64,000 bases of DNA. Origin: CAZDCD01 sp964503885 (GTDB taxonomy: Bacteria > Bacteroidota > Bacteroidia > Bacteroidales > UBA10428). Position numbers and translations under genes: made by a program. Below are positions 24,650-33,602 of this stretch, one piece after another. The stretch is from contig CAZDCD010000017.1 in the NCBI GenBank assembly GCA_964503885.1, forward strand, positions 30,501-94,500. Direction: 5' to 3'. The notes beneath the pieces were generated by a model. The model did not search any database. It was not told the origin of the DNA and saw only the letters and a list, made by a program, of their open reading frames with translations. The first letter of the stretch is position 1; each line of letters begins with the position of its first letter.

Positions 24650-25345
24650 ATGAACATCCAGATATTGCAGTTGGTGGAAGGCGCCAGGCAGGCCAAAGGG
24701 CTGACGGTTATCATCGATGTGTTCAGGGCGTTTTCACTGACCTGTTATTTATTTGATCAGGGTGTAGACGCTATTTTTCCGGTCGGGAATATTGATTTTG
24801 CATACCGGCTTAAGGAAGAAAATCCGGAATATATTCTGATCGGGGAGAGGAATAATAAAAAAATGCCGGGTTTTGATTTTGGCAATTCACCCTTTGAGAT
24901 CAGAAATTTCGATTTTACAGGCAAAACGATTATACATACCACAAGTGCAGGGACACAAGGACTGGTAAGTGCTTCCGGAGCTGATGAATTGATAACAGGA
25001 AGTTTTGTAAATGCGGAGGCCATCATCCGGTACCTCAGGGCCGCAAATCCTGCAATTGTTTCGCTGGTTTGTATGGGGTACTCCTCGAAATACCCTGTTG
25101 AAGAAGATACATATTGCGCAGAATATATCAAATCGCAGCTTGAAAACACACCAACCGATTATGAACAGATGGTGGAAACCATCAGGCAAACCAGCGGCAG
25201 ACGGTTTTTTAATCCGGATACACAGCACCATTGTCCTGAACAGGATTTTTATCTTTGTCTTGAACTGAGTAAATTCAACATTGTGCTGAAGGCCGAACCG
25301 GGATCTGATAACAGGCTTGTTCTACGAAAATTTATCCCTGCCTGA
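24650..25345 (+). CDS. 2-phosphosulfolactate phosphatase family (ComB-like)
   Basis: 231 residues of the ComB family, Mg-dependent phosphatases first described in coenzyme M synthesis. Seen: LTVIIDVFRAFSLTCYLFDQ (conserved Asp-Val-x-Arg-Ala), YILIGERNNKKMPGFDFGNS, TIIHTTSAGTQGLVSASGAD and EDTYCAEYIKSQL. Non-methanogens with ComB rarely make coenzyme M, so the real substrate in this organism is probably another phosphoester (inference). Start ATG at 24650; monocistronic as far as can be seen. Confidence 0.85.
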   Translation: MNIQILQLVEGARQAKGLTVIIDVFRAFSLTCYLFDQGVDAIFPVGNIDFAYRLKEENPEYILIGERNNKKMPGFDFGNSPFEIRNFDFTGKTIIHTTSAGTQGLVSASGADELITGSFVNAEAIIRYLRAANPAIVSLVCMGYSSKYPVEEDTYCAEYIKSQLENTPTDYEQMVETIRQTSGRRFFNPDTQHHCPEQDFYLCLELSKFNIVLKAEPGSDNRLVLRKFIPA

Positions 25346-25549
25346 ATTCCCTGAACGTTTTTTCTTACGATCCCTTGTGACTAATTGTACGAATCCGAAC
25401 GTCTACTGTTTTCCAGCGGTCACTTTTAACATTATAAGCCGGCTCTCATATGGTATATAAAACATTGATATATAAATATATATAAAGTTTGGCACGATAA
25501 ATGTTAAATGTTTACCATTCAATCAATAACCAAAACAGGAGATAAAAAA

Positions 25550-26119
25550 ATGAAAACAACAAAGGCAAATGCAAAAACCGGAATGCGGATAACAGCATTG
25601 ATGTTTTTACTGTCAGCAGTTTTTATGACACTTGACGGACAGAAGGCTGCAACTTTTTATACCGGATACAGCCACACGACTACTTTCAGGGAATTGCTTA
25701 ACGATATAACAAGCTCGGTAAACCATGTTCAGTCATATGACCATAGCGTTGCTGCAGTTGCGTTGACCTTACCAGTACTGGAATCAGAAATGAAAACCGA
25801 AGACTGGATGATGAACCCGGCCACCTGGTATTGCTTAGCAGAAAATAATACAGAAGTAATTGATCCGGCTGAAACCAAAGATCCTGAACTCAGGATTGAA
25901 GGATGGATGCTCGATGAAGACTATTTCGCCGGCAATACATCTTACATGAATAATGATAAAGTGGTTGAAGAAAAACTGGTCATCGAAGACTGGATGCTGG
26001 ATCAGGCTCACTTCAGCAAAACCTTGAATGAACTGGATAACAGCACCTCTGCCGATGAACCACTGAAAGTCGAAGATTGGATGCTTGATCAGAACCATTG
26101 GATTCCGGGAGATAAGTGA
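25550..26119 (+). CDS. Small secreted protein with repeated EDWMLD motifs
   Basis: The ATG at 25550 (MKTTKANAKTGMRITALMFL) gives a good signal peptide with cleavage near LDGQ; an earlier ATG at 25508 is in frame but lacks one. 189 residues. The mature protein contains four copies of a short motif, roughly [KRV][IVT]E[DG]WM[LM][DN] followed by an aromatic: MKTEDWMMNPATW, LRIEGWMLDEDYF, LVIEDWMLDQAHF, LKVEDWMLDQNHW, spaced 32-40 residues apart and separated by acidic linkers. I do not recognise a family with known function. The transcript ends at a strong terminator 34 bp downstream. The repeats may be ligand- or surface-binding units; this is speculative. Confidence 0.8.
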   Translation: MKTTKANAKTGMRITALMFLLSAVFMTLDGQKAATFYTGYSHTTTFRELLNDITSSVNHVQSYDHSVAAVALTLPVLESEMKTEDWMMNPATWYCLAENNTEVIDPAETKDPELRIEGWMLDEDYFAGNTSYMNNDKVVEEKLVIEDWMLDQAHFSKTLNELDNSTSADEPLKVEDWMLDQNHWIPGDK

Positions 26120-26152
26120 TCTTTGGTTTTATCTCCTGGTTTATATATCCTC

Positions 26153-26181
26153 ATGCCATGCTCTGCATGGCATTTTTTTTT
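26153..26181 (+). terminator. Intrinsic terminator after the EDWMLD-repeat gene
   Basis: Perfect 9-bp stem ATGCCATGC (26153-26161), loop TCT, GCATGGCAT (26165-26173), then nine T in total. Ideal rho-independent geometry, 33 bp past the stop codon. Confidence 0.9.
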
Positions 26182-26344
26182 GCCTGCAGCATTCATTACC
26201 TGAGAAAGAATAAGGACTTGTAAAATGTCCGGCAATTTTTTGGTGCATACCGGTATACAAAAAAAGATGGTATACGATTTGCAATCAGGCAATAAAATTT
26301 ACCTTTATTCGTGAAACTCAAATTTCAAAAACGCAGTGCATTGA

Positions 26345-26562
26345 CCCCGATAATTATCGGGGGTAAGTTGAACTACTAAGTGAAACGTTCTCATGAGCCA
26401 CGCAAATGCGTGGCGAATAACTGAACGAAGTGGTCTCATGACCAACGGGAATAATCCCGCCGAAGGCGGAGGGTCTGATTAGCTGCGCTGAGCTCTCCCG
26501 CCCCAGGCGGGATCGGTTCCCCGTAGCTCTGCTGCGGAATTAGTTTCCAAAGCTTGCTTTGG
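26345..26562. repeat. Array of eight short, mostly perfect hairpins
   Basis: The 573-bp gene-free stretch 26120-26692 contains, after the terminator, a run of eight independent palindromes within 218 bp. Centres: 26345-26362 (CCCCGATAATTATCGGGG), 26397-26414 (GCCACGCAAATGCGTGGC), 26431-26444 (TGGTCTCATGACCA), 26446-26459 (CGGGAATAATCCCG), 26457-26469 (CCGCCGAAGGCGG), 26496-26512 (TCCCGCCCCAGGCGGGA), 26521-26537 (CCGTAGCTCTGCTGCGG, one wobble), 26547-26562 (CCAAAGCTTGCTTTGG). No open reading frame explains it, and each stem has a different sequence. It resembles REP/BIME-like intergenic mosaics of environmental Bacteroidota or a highly structured RNA. Confidence 0.7.
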
Positions 26563-26692
26563 GGATTCATACCCGTGATTCATCTAAAAGTGCGCATGTA
26601 GAGTATGTACAATTATTTAAAATTATCTGTTAATTTTGAAAATCACCGTGAACAATACTATGAATTGATTTCAGAAACCTTAACCTCTTTCA

Positions 26693-28735
26693 ATGAAGAA
26701 CATAGGGATAATACATTTGCTTTGGATATTCTTCCTGATCATTCCGGTTTCATGTAAAAATATTGAAAACTCCGGTATTTCGGGTGATGAACTGGCAACG
26801 ATCGCTTTAAAACTTCAGGGGCCGGCTCATCGTGCAGATCCGGTAAAGTTTTCAAAAGACAGCCGGGAAGGCATGAACAGACCCTTTACACACAATACCC
26901 GGCTAAGTGCTTTTAATAAAACGGCTATACAGGGTATGGCCTTTTTATTTACCGGCCGGGATGCTTTTGCAGACATTCCGGTAAATCTTTTCGGGATGGA
27001 TGCCGACTGGAAAAATGCACGCCATCTGCAACTGGATCTCTACAATCCCGCTCCGGCTCCTTCAGGGATCAGGATTGCGCTTATCGGGCGGTATGGTATG
27101 ATCAACGACACCCTCACCATTCCTGAAAACACCAAAGTGTTTTTCAGGCTTGACCTCGACGAGCTGCCTCTGATCGTGGACAAATCCGACAGCATAAAAA
27201 TTAAATACCTGCGAATCGGAGCAGCAGGAAACAATCATTTGGAATCAATAGTCCTTACCGGATTGCAGGTATTGCCATACCTCGAAGTTGCTCAAAATCC
27301 GGTGATTGATAAGTTCGGACAGCGCTATGCGGGGAGCTGGCCAGAGAAAATCGGGAGTACCGATGAATTGAAGGATGAACACATAGCAGGACAAAATGCT
27401 TTTTCAGCAGACTCAGATAAGCTGGCTACTGGCAGATACGGGGGTTGGAAAGATGGCAAAAAATACCGGGCGCGGGGTAGTTTTTATACAACCAGTATTG
27501 ATGAAGCCTGGTGGATCATAAGTCCGCTGGGATATCCCTTCTGGGGTTTGGGTGTTGGCAGAATTTCTCAGGATGGACTTCGGAAAGATGCCATAGTCAT
27601 TACTAATAATGAAGACCTTATTGAAGGGCTTCCCGGCAGGGAAAGCAAATTTGATAAGGCATACCTTTCGGAAAACAGGTTCAGCTTTTATGCCTATAAT
27701 ATCCTTCGAAAATACGGTTCATTCGAAAAATGGCAGCAGTCGCTTGATGCACGTATAGATAGCTGGGGATTCAACACGGTATTATGTGCCGTAGAAAAAG
27801 GGTTCTATTCAGCTCCGGCGATACCTTATATATCAGTTATAAATACAAACCGGCAAAGTGATCTGTTGATCGGCAATACTCTCTGCGACTACTTCGATCC
27901 GCGATGGGAAAATTATATAGACTCCCTCTTTACAAAAATGAGGGATAATGTAACCGACAGCTTTCTTCTGGGTTACCTGGTCGACAACGATCTTGAGTTC
28001 CATAGTAACAACCTTCTCAGGATCCTTCCTGCTGATGCACCTTCGAGATATCAATGGGAGATATTGGTTAAACAGCGCTACGGATGGTCGCTGAGGAATT
28101 TGAATGCTTCGCTTGGAAGTGATTATGCTTCGTGGGATTCAATCCGGAACATCCCCGCTCCTGAATATGATGATTTACAAAATATTTATTCCGATTTTGA
28201 ATCGGCGTTTATCGATAAATACTTCAGGACTATCTCACATACCCTCAAAAAGTACGATCCGGCGCATCTCTATATGGGGCCCGCAATTCACACCAAAAGT
28301 CAGGATATAACCGAATTGCAGAAAACCGGCAGGTATTGTGATATCATTGTTGTATTTGCAGATCAGCAGCATGCAGGCAGCGAAACCATTAAAAAAGTAT
28401 ATGATGCAGGTGGAAAACCTGTATTTGTTGAAATTGAAAACCTGCCGTTGCATGGTGATCAGGATATTCCTTCAGTGACCAAACGTTACACCCCTGCTCA
28501 AAGGGCCGGATACCTGTATGAACAAACGAAGCGCCTTGCCGATCTGCCTTTTGTAGTCGGAATTTTGTGGGAACCATTAACCGACAGGCCGGTGCTTCCG
28601 TCACCGGGAAGTGATATCAACAAGATCACCGGATTCGTAAGCATCACCGATATTTCTTACCACGACCTGACCGGCAGTGCGCGAAAATGCTCTAACCTGA
28701 TATACATGTGGCACGCGGGAATGTCAAAGCCTTAA
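26693..28735 (+). CDS. Glycoside hydrolase lipoprotein, GH50/GH42-like (clan A barrel)
   Basis: 680 residues. Lipoprotein signal with lipobox near VSC at residue 21, so the enzyme is membrane-anchored. Residues about 60-200 form a beta-rich, CBM-like domain; the catalytic barrel runs from about 255 to 675. Seen: FYTTSIDEAWWIISPLGYPF, FWGLGVGRI, RIDSWGFNTVLC, YFDPRWENYIDSLF, LLGYLVDNDLEF (427-436), YMGPAIH, KPVFVEIEN with E580, and FVVGILWEPLTDRP. The order matches GH50 beta-agarases and relatives, where the acid/base Glu follows Asn in a (V/I)DNE motif; here the residue is Asp (D433), with Glu at 435. E580 would be the nucleophile. Substrate unknown, probably an algal or plant galactan. Its 3' end overlaps the convergent DnaJ gene by 12 bp. 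Confidence 0.7.
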   Translation: MKNIGIIHLLWIFFLIIPVSCKNIENSGISGDELATIALKLQGPAHRADPVKFSKDSREGMNRPFTHNTRLSAFNKTAIQGMAFLFTGRDAFADIPVNLFGMDADWKNARHLQLDLYNPAPAPSGIRIALIGRYGMINDTLTIPENTKVFFRLDLDELPLIVDKSDSIKIKYLRIGAAGNNHLESIVLTGLQVLPYLEVAQNPVIDKFGQRYAGSWPEKIGSTDELKDEHIAGQNAFSADSDKLATGRYGGWKDGKKYRARGSFYTTSIDEAWWIISPLGYPFWGLGVGRISQDGLRKDAIVITNNEDLIEGLPGRESKFDKAYLSENRFSFYAYNILRKYGSFEKWQQSLDARIDSWGFNTVLCAVEKGFYSAPAIPYISVINTNRQSDLLIGNTLCDYFDPRWENYIDSLFTKMRDNVTDSFLLGYLVDNDLEFHSNNLLRILPADAPSRYQWEILVKQRYGWSLRNLNASLGSDYASWDSIRNIPAPEYDDLQNIYSDFESAFIDKYFRTISHTLKKYDPAHLYMGPAIHTKSQDITELQKTGRYCDIIVVFADQQHAGSETIKKVYDAGGKPVFVEIENLPLHGDQDIPSVTKRYTPAQRAGYLYEQTKRLADLPFVVGILWEPLTDRPVLPSPGSDINKITGFVSITDISYHDLTGSARKCSNLIYMWHAGMSKP

Positions 28736-29320
28736 CCTGAACCTATATCCGGCCGAAAAAAATTTCAGGTGAACATCTATGGATAGCCCGGACAGGATGA
28801 TCATCACAATCATCATGATACCGAACAACGAAGCACAGAAAGCGACAAATAGGGTGGCTACAGCACTTTTTTCAGGATCAATGCCGTCCTTAAGGACAGA
28901 AATCATGGGACCTGCAGTGATGTATATCCCTGCAAAGAGAAAAATAAGGTGAAAGAAATAATACACTACCTTTCCAAAGACCGTGGTCCTGAAATCAAAA
29001 TTTTCTTTGTGCTTTACTCGGTTATGGAAGTGCTGTGCTGACATTCTGCGGTACCGATCCCGTGAAAAGGCGGAACTGTGGTAATAAGGATCTTTCCTGT
29101 AGCCTGCACTCTCGTACACCTGCAAATGGCTTGTGAATACTCCGTGAAACCGGGTAATGTAATCAAACGCCTTTTTCACCCGGATGAATTCGGATTGTGC
29201 ATCCGGTGAAGGGTTTAAATCGGGATGAAGGAGTTTTGCTTTTTGACGGAATGCCCGTTTAATCTCGGCCATTTCCGAAACCGGCCTTACGCCCAGTATT
29301 TTGCAGCAGTATGTGTACAT
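28724..29320 (-). CDS. DnaJ-domain membrane protein
   Basis: 198 residues. The N-terminal J domain (about 2-60) has helix II IKRAFRQKAKLLHPDLNPSP containing the HPD tripeptide that stimulates DnaK ATPase, and helix III EFIRVKKAFDYIT. No Gly/Phe or zinc region follows; instead the C-terminal half carries two membrane spans (YYFFHLIFLFAGIYITAGPM and ATLFVAFCASLFGIMMIVMI). It would recruit DnaK to the membrane for an unknown client. Overlaps the 3' end of the glycosidase gene (convergent). Confidence 0.88.
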   Translation of the reverse strand: MYTYCCKILGVRPVSEMAEIKRAFRQKAKLLHPDLNPSPDAQSEFIRVKKAFDYITRFHGVFTSHLQVYESAGYRKDPYYHSSAFSRDRYRRMSAQHFHNRVKHKENFDFRTTVFGKVVYYFFHLIFLFAGIYITAGPMISVLKDGIDPEKSAVATLFVAFCASLFGIMMIVMIILSGLSIDVHLKFFSAGYRFRLRL

Positions 29321-29361
29321 ATCTGATCAGTATATAAACCGGCTTCCGTTATGCCGGGCAA

Positions 29362-29655
29362 TCACAGAAATTCTTCGAGCATCAGATCCCATTCCTCCTT
29401 GAATGAATGATCAGGTATGTCTTTGCCGGCTTTCGAATACCAGTGGCGGGCATTGTCGAGATCACCCTTTTTGCGGTGCAGATAAGCATGTATCCATGCC
29501 GCTTCATGAGTATAGACCGATTGCACCAACTCATGGGCCGCCTCCCAGTCGCCATTAGCATCAAACCACAGAGCCTGAAGCAGTTGGTTGAACTCTTCAG
29601 GTGGATCCGAATGCTGCAGCGTTTCAATAAACTCTTCGGAAGAATAGCGGGTCAT
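29362..29655 (-). CDS. Conserved TPR-like small protein
   Basis: 97 residues, helical. Seen: LLQALWFDANGDWEAAHELV and WIHAYLHRKKGDLDNARHWY followed by SKAGK, two helix-turn-helix units resembling Sel1/TPR repeats. Proteins with these blocks (ALWxDAxGDWxxAH, HAYLHRKxGDxxNAxYWY) are widespread in bacteria but uncharacterised. Starts 41 bp after the small HTH-like frame upstream on the same strand and ends 41 bp before the dnaJ-like start. Confidence 0.8.
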   Translation of the reverse strand: MTRYSSEEFIETLQHSDPPEEFNQLLQALWFDANGDWEAAHELVQSVYTHEAAWIHAYLHRKKGDLDNARHWYSKAGKDIPDHSFKEEWDLMLEEFL

Positions 29656-29696
29656 ACCTCAAAATTTTATCTGCCAGGAACGGCGTACCGGAGAAA

Positions 29697-29837
29697 CTAT
29701 TTTTTTCCCCGTCTCAATTCCTTCAGCGCTTTGTCTACAACATTTTTCACTCGATCGGTAATTTTGGCTATGTCGCCGAAAATGAGCGCTTTATCTGTAT
29801 CTTTCAGCGTTAGTATAACACGGTCCTTTGCATCCAT
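29697..29837 (-). CDS. Small (46-residue) helix-turn-helix-like protein
   Basis: Short frame from the ATG at 29837 to the stop at 29697, below the length of routine gene calling. Sequence begins MDAKDRVILTLKDTDKALIF, continues GDIAKITDRVKNVVDKAL and ends KELRRGKK. The pattern (VLxTLKxxxKALxxGDIAxxTxxxxxxVxKALKELxxxGK) matches the helix-turn-helix core of small MarR/GntR-like winged-helix proteins, cut before the wing. It lies in line with the TPR-like gene 41 bp downstream and may be co-transcribed with it. Could also be a truncated relic. Confidence 0.55.
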   Translation of the reverse strand: MDAKDRVILTLKDTDKALIFGDIAKITDRVKNVVDKALKELRRGKK

Positions 29838-30146
29838 CTTGTGTCATTTCAAAATTAAAGGTACAAAAAAAACCTTTTCTGATTCTTAAAATTGTTCGGG
29901 ACCGTCGCCGGCAAATACGATTTGTCAGAATAATCGATGCAGCAATTGCCATCAGGATTGCTTTTATTTTATATTCATCTATAACCATATAAAATTCAGG
30001 ATGATAAAGACTTCAGGGGTTATTTTGTTCATATTGGCGGTCCTTAGCCATAAACATTTAAACTATCTCAGAAAAAAGCAGTTTTAATGCATTTTCATTT
30101 TTAGCTTTTTTATATTTGGAGAATTTACTATTTATGTGCAGTGACC

Positions 30147-30863
30147 ATGTTCGATCTGATCCGTAAATTTGCGGTATTGTATATCCTGCTGTTTTTAGCT
30201 TCCTGCGGAAGCGATGTCCGGAATAGTCAGGAATCCGGTGATGAGACCGAATTGAAACGCATACCTTCTGTTTGCATGTGGGACAAAATATCCCTGAGAT
30301 CAGAACCCGTTAAGAAAACAGCAATAATCGGCCATCTGAATCTGGGTGAGCCTGTTGTTTTTAACGGTCATAAAACATGTGATTCGACCTTTCATAACCA
30401 GTTCTATCTAAATGTTGAATTATCCGACGGATCAATAGTCTGGGTGCCTGAAATGGCGATCATCACAAATGCTGAACCCGGTGCGATTCAGAAAGAAGCA
30501 TTGGTATATAAACGCCCTGACCAGCTTACCATAAGTGATGTGACACTTTCAGCCATGACCCTCGTTGCAGTTACCGGGAAGGAAGATGGTTTTGCACGCA
30601 TCATCACCGAAAAGAAATCGGTTACAGGGTGGGTACCCGAAAACTGCATCACCTATGTAAAAGAGGATATTGCTCTTGCATTGCTTGTTTACCGCGAACT
30701 GTCTGGAGCCTCCGGAGAAGTTTTTCTAAGCAGGATCCGGAGTGTACTGGCTTCCAATCCCTTTCCGAATTCACAATTCGTTGAACTCCTTCAGGAAATT
30801 GAAATGAAGGAACAGGAGAGACAACACCTTGATCATATCATGAACAACATGTTTACGGAATAA
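30147..30863 (+). CDS. Lipoprotein with two SH3-like domains
   Basis: ATG at 30147 (MFDLIRKFAVLYILLFLASC) gives 238 residues with lipobox FLASC at about residue 20; an in-frame GTG lies at 30141. Two SH3b-like segments follow: CMWDKISLRSEPVKKTAIIG followed by HLNLGEPVVF, and later LVAVTGKEDGFARIITEKKS with TGWVPENCI. Bacterial SH3b domains commonly bind peptidoglycan. The gene is 40 bp upstream of the penicillin-binding protein PBP1A on the same strand, which supports a role at the cell wall (inference). C-terminal helix rich in Glu/Gln. Confidence 0.82.
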   Translation: MFDLIRKFAVLYILLFLASCGSDVRNSQESGDETELKRIPSVCMWDKISLRSEPVKKTAIIGHLNLGEPVVFNGHKTCDSTFHNQFYLNVELSDGSIVWVPEMAIITNAEPGAIQKEALVYKRPDQLTISDVTLSAMTLVAVTGKEDGFARIITEKKSVTGWVPENCITYVKEDIALALLVYRELSGASGEVFLSRIRSVLASNPFPNSQFVELLQEIEMKEQERQHLDHIMNNMFTE

Positions 30864-30903
30864 CCTGACAAATGCGTTAACCTCCCGGAGAATATAACGG
30901 TAA

Positions 30904-33219
30904 ATGGCAACAAAGAAGAAAAGGAAGAAGACCAGGGTAGACAGGACCTATCTTATAAAACTTGCAGCAATTGCATTATCCTCACTTGCCGGGTTTTTTA
31001 TCCTGATATTTCTGCTCGTATACCTGGGGATATTCGGCAGGATCCCTTCGGTGGAAAAATTAAAGACTATCCAGAATTACCTGGCTTCCGAAGTGTTTTC
31101 AGCCGACCACGAGCTGCTGGGAAGGTATTATATCGAAAACAGAACGAACATCGCATATGACGACATTCCCGATTATTTTATCGATGCCCTGGTTGCCACC
31201 GAAGATGAACGGTTTTACAGCCATCACGGGATTGACCGGCGCAGTTTGCTGAGGGTAGTGTTCAAATCGCTGCTGCTTCAGAAAGAAAGTTCGGGCGGAG
31301 GCAGTACCATAAGCCAGCAGCTGGCGAAAAACCTTTTTCCCAGAAAAAGGCTTCTCATCATAACCATGCCTGTAAATAAATTCAGGGAGATGATTATCGC
31401 CACCAGGCTTGAAAAAGCATACAGCAAAAAAGACATTCTTGAATTATACCTCAACACCGTATCTTTCGGGGAGAATACATATGGCATAGAAACTGCTGCT
31501 TTCAGATTTTTCAGGAAGCATCCCCGGGATTTAAAAATTGAGGAAGCTGCACTCCTTGTGGGTATGCTAAAAGCCACGAATATCTATAACCCCCTGACCC
31601 AACCCGAAAATTCACTGAAACGCAGGAATGTGGTACTGGCTCAGATGGTTAAAAACAATTACCTGGATGCAGTGAAAGCCGACTCCCTGAAAAAAATACC
31701 TGTTAAGCTGAATTATACGCGTATTACGCATAACGAGGGCCCCGCACCCTATTTCAGAGAATATCTCAGGCTTGAACTCATGGAATGGTGCAGAAAGAAC
31801 CCCAGGCCCGATGGTTCGCAGTATAATATATATACCGACGGATTAAAGATATACACAACAATAAATTTTGATCTCCAGCGGTATGCAGAGGAAGCCATGA
31901 GGGCACATATGAAATACCTGCAGGATCTGTTCAATAGGGAATGGAAAAACAGAAAACCCTGGGGAGCTGATGACGGAGTTATCAATAACCTGATCGAACA
32001 TTCGGAACGGTATCTCCGGCTGAAAAAACAGGGATTAGACCACAATGAGATCATCAGGCTCATGAATAAGCCTGTAAACATGCAGGTATTTACCTGGGAG
32101 GGTAAAGTCGAAAAAATGCTTTCATCTGTGGATTCGATCCGGCATTATTTTCAGTTTCTGAATGCCGGTTTATTAGCCATGGAGCTGAAAACAGGTTATG
32201 TCAGAGCATGGGTCGGCGGTATCAATCATGAGTTTTTCCAGTACGATCATGTGACGGCCCGACGGCAGCCGGGTTCTGTCTTTAAACCTGTAATTTATGC
32301 GGCAGCCCTGGAAAACGGTCACGATCCGTGCGATTATATTCCAAACGATTCGGTAGTGTATGAAGCATATGATAACTGGACTCCGAGGAATGCCGACAGG
32401 TCTTATGGGGGTTTTTATTCCATGAAAGGGGGACTAACCCATTCGGTTAACACCATTAGCGTGCATCTGCTCATGGAAACCGGCTTTACTAAGGTAAAGG
32501 ATATGGCCGGACGGCTGGGAATATCTGCCGAATTGCCCGAAGTGCCTTCGGTTGCGCTGGGCACAGCCAGTGTTTCGTTGCTTGAAATGGTGAATGCATA
32601 CGGGGTTTTCGCCAATCATGGCAGGCGGGTTGAGCCTGTGTACATGCGAAGAATAGAAGACAGGTTCGGCAACGTAATTTATGAAGCCGATAAAAAAGGG
32701 AATCCTCAGCAGGTGATCAGTAAAAATGTTGCCGAAACAATGACTGAAATACTAAAGGGTGTTGTTGATCATGGCACGGCAGCTAGTCTCCGTTCGGTTT
32801 ATGGATTCGATAACGATATTGCAGGCAAAACAGGCACAACACAACAGAATACCGATGGCTGGTTTATCGGCTTCACACCCGACCTGGTAACCGGTGTATG
32901 GGTTGGAGGAGATAATCAGGTAATCCGTTTCAGATCAATGACTTACGGACAGGGATCGCACAGCGCGCTGCCCATATGGGCAAGATTTATGCAGAAGATA
33001 TATAACAATCCGCTTTACAGAAACTCCAGAAATGCCACTTTCACTATTTCAGATGAAGTGAAAAGTTCGCTCGATTGTCCGGATTACAAAGAAGATGAGA
33101 TTGAATCGCTGAAAGATCTGCTTGACATCAAGGGAGAGACGATCATCCAGTTTTTCAGGCGAATATTTAAGAAGAAGGATAAAAGAAATGCAGATACCCT
33201 GATTTTTGAAAACGAATGA
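30904..33219 (+). CDS. Penicillin-binding protein 1A (bifunctional transglycosylase/transpeptidase)
   Basis: Class A PBP of 771 residues that polymerises and cross-links peptidoglycan. One N-terminal membrane anchor (LIKLAAIALSSLAGFFILIF) after a basic stretch. Glycosyltransferase (GT51) domain about 60-240: ATEDERFYSHHGIDRRSLLR (catalytic Glu), GGGSTISQQLAKNLF, KDILELYLNTVSFGENTYGI. Transpeptidase domain about 420-690: RRQPGSVFKPVIYAAALENG (active Ser in SVFK), HSVNTIS (SxN) and GKTGTTQQNTDGWFIG (KTG). All motifs intact. Ends 3 bp before the cyclophilin-like gene, so probably co-transcribed with it and with the SH3 lipoprotein. Confidence 0.96.
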   Translation: MATKKKRKKTRVDRTYLIKLAAIALSSLAGFFILIFLLVYLGIFGRIPSVEKLKTIQNYLASEVFSADHELLGRYYIENRTNIAYDDIPDYFIDALVATEDERFYSHHGIDRRSLLRVVFKSLLLQKESSGGGSTISQQLAKNLFPRKRLLIITMPVNKFREMIIATRLEKAYSKKDILELYLNTVSFGENTYGIETAAFRFFRKHPRDLKIEEAALLVGMLKATNIYNPLTQPENSLKRRNVVLAQMVKNNYLDAVKADSLKKIPVKLNYTRITHNEGPAPYFREYLRLELMEWCRKNPRPDGSQYNIYTDGLKIYTTINFDLQRYAEEAMRAHMKYLQDLFNREWKNRKPWGADDGVINNLIEHSERYLRLKKQGLDHNEIIRLMNKPVNMQVFTWEGKVEKMLSSVDSIRHYFQFLNAGLLAMELKTGYVRAWVGGINHEFFQYDHVTARRQPGSVFKPVIYAAALENGHDPCDYIPNDSVVYEAYDNWTPRNADRSYGGFYSMKGGLTHSVNTISVHLLMETGFTKVKDMAGRLGISAELPEVPSVALGTASVSLLEMVNAYGVFANHGRRVEPVYMRRIEDRFGNVIYEADKKGNPQQVISKNVAETMTEILKGVVDHGTAASLRSVYGFDNDIAGKTGTTQQNTDGWFIGFTPDLVTGVWVGGDNQVIRFRSMTYGQGSHSALPIWARFMQKIYNNPLYRNSRNATFTISDEVKSSLDCPDYKEDEIESLKDLLDIKGETIIQFFRRIFKKKDKRNADTLIFENE

Positions 33220-33222
33220 ATC

Positions 33223-33600
33223 ATGAGAACGATCATCCTCGAGATCGGTAAGGTCAGTATCAAGGCTGACCTTTATGACACGCCAACAGCCGGGGCGATA
33301 TATAATGCCCTGCCGGTGACAGGAGTAGTACAAACCTGGGGAGAAGAGATCTATTTTACAATTGGTCTGAAGATTTCACCCGAAACCGGCGCCAAGCGGG
33401 AAGTTGAACCCGGTGAGCTGGGATACTGGCCCGCAGGACCTGCATTCTGCATATTTTTCGGACCCACACCCGTGAGTTCCGGCAATAAGCCAATGGCCTA
33501 CAGTGCGGTGAATGTGTTTGGCAGACTGAACAACGCGGATTTCCAGGAATTAGCTGCCATAAAGAATGGAGAGAAAATTATAGTTAGGCATCACGATTAA
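33223..33600 (+). CDS. TM1367-like cyclophilin-fold protein
   Basis: 125 residues of the small cyclophilin-like family (PF04126 type; structure known for TM1367). Seen: LEIGKVSIKADLYDTPTAGA, NALPVTGVVQTWGEEIYFTI, VEPGELGYWPAGPAFCIFFG and VNVFGRLNNADFQELAAI. These proteins have the cyclophilin barrel but usually lack the prolyl-isomerase arginine; function is not established. Starts 3 bp after the PBP1A stop. Confidence 0.88.
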   Translation: MRTIILEIGKVSIKADLYDTPTAGAIYNALPVTGVVQTWGEEIYFTIGLKISPETGAKREVEPGELGYWPAGPAFCIFFGPTPVSSGNKPMAYSAVNVFGRLNNADFQELAAIKNGEKIIVRHHD

Positions 33601-33602
33601 CC

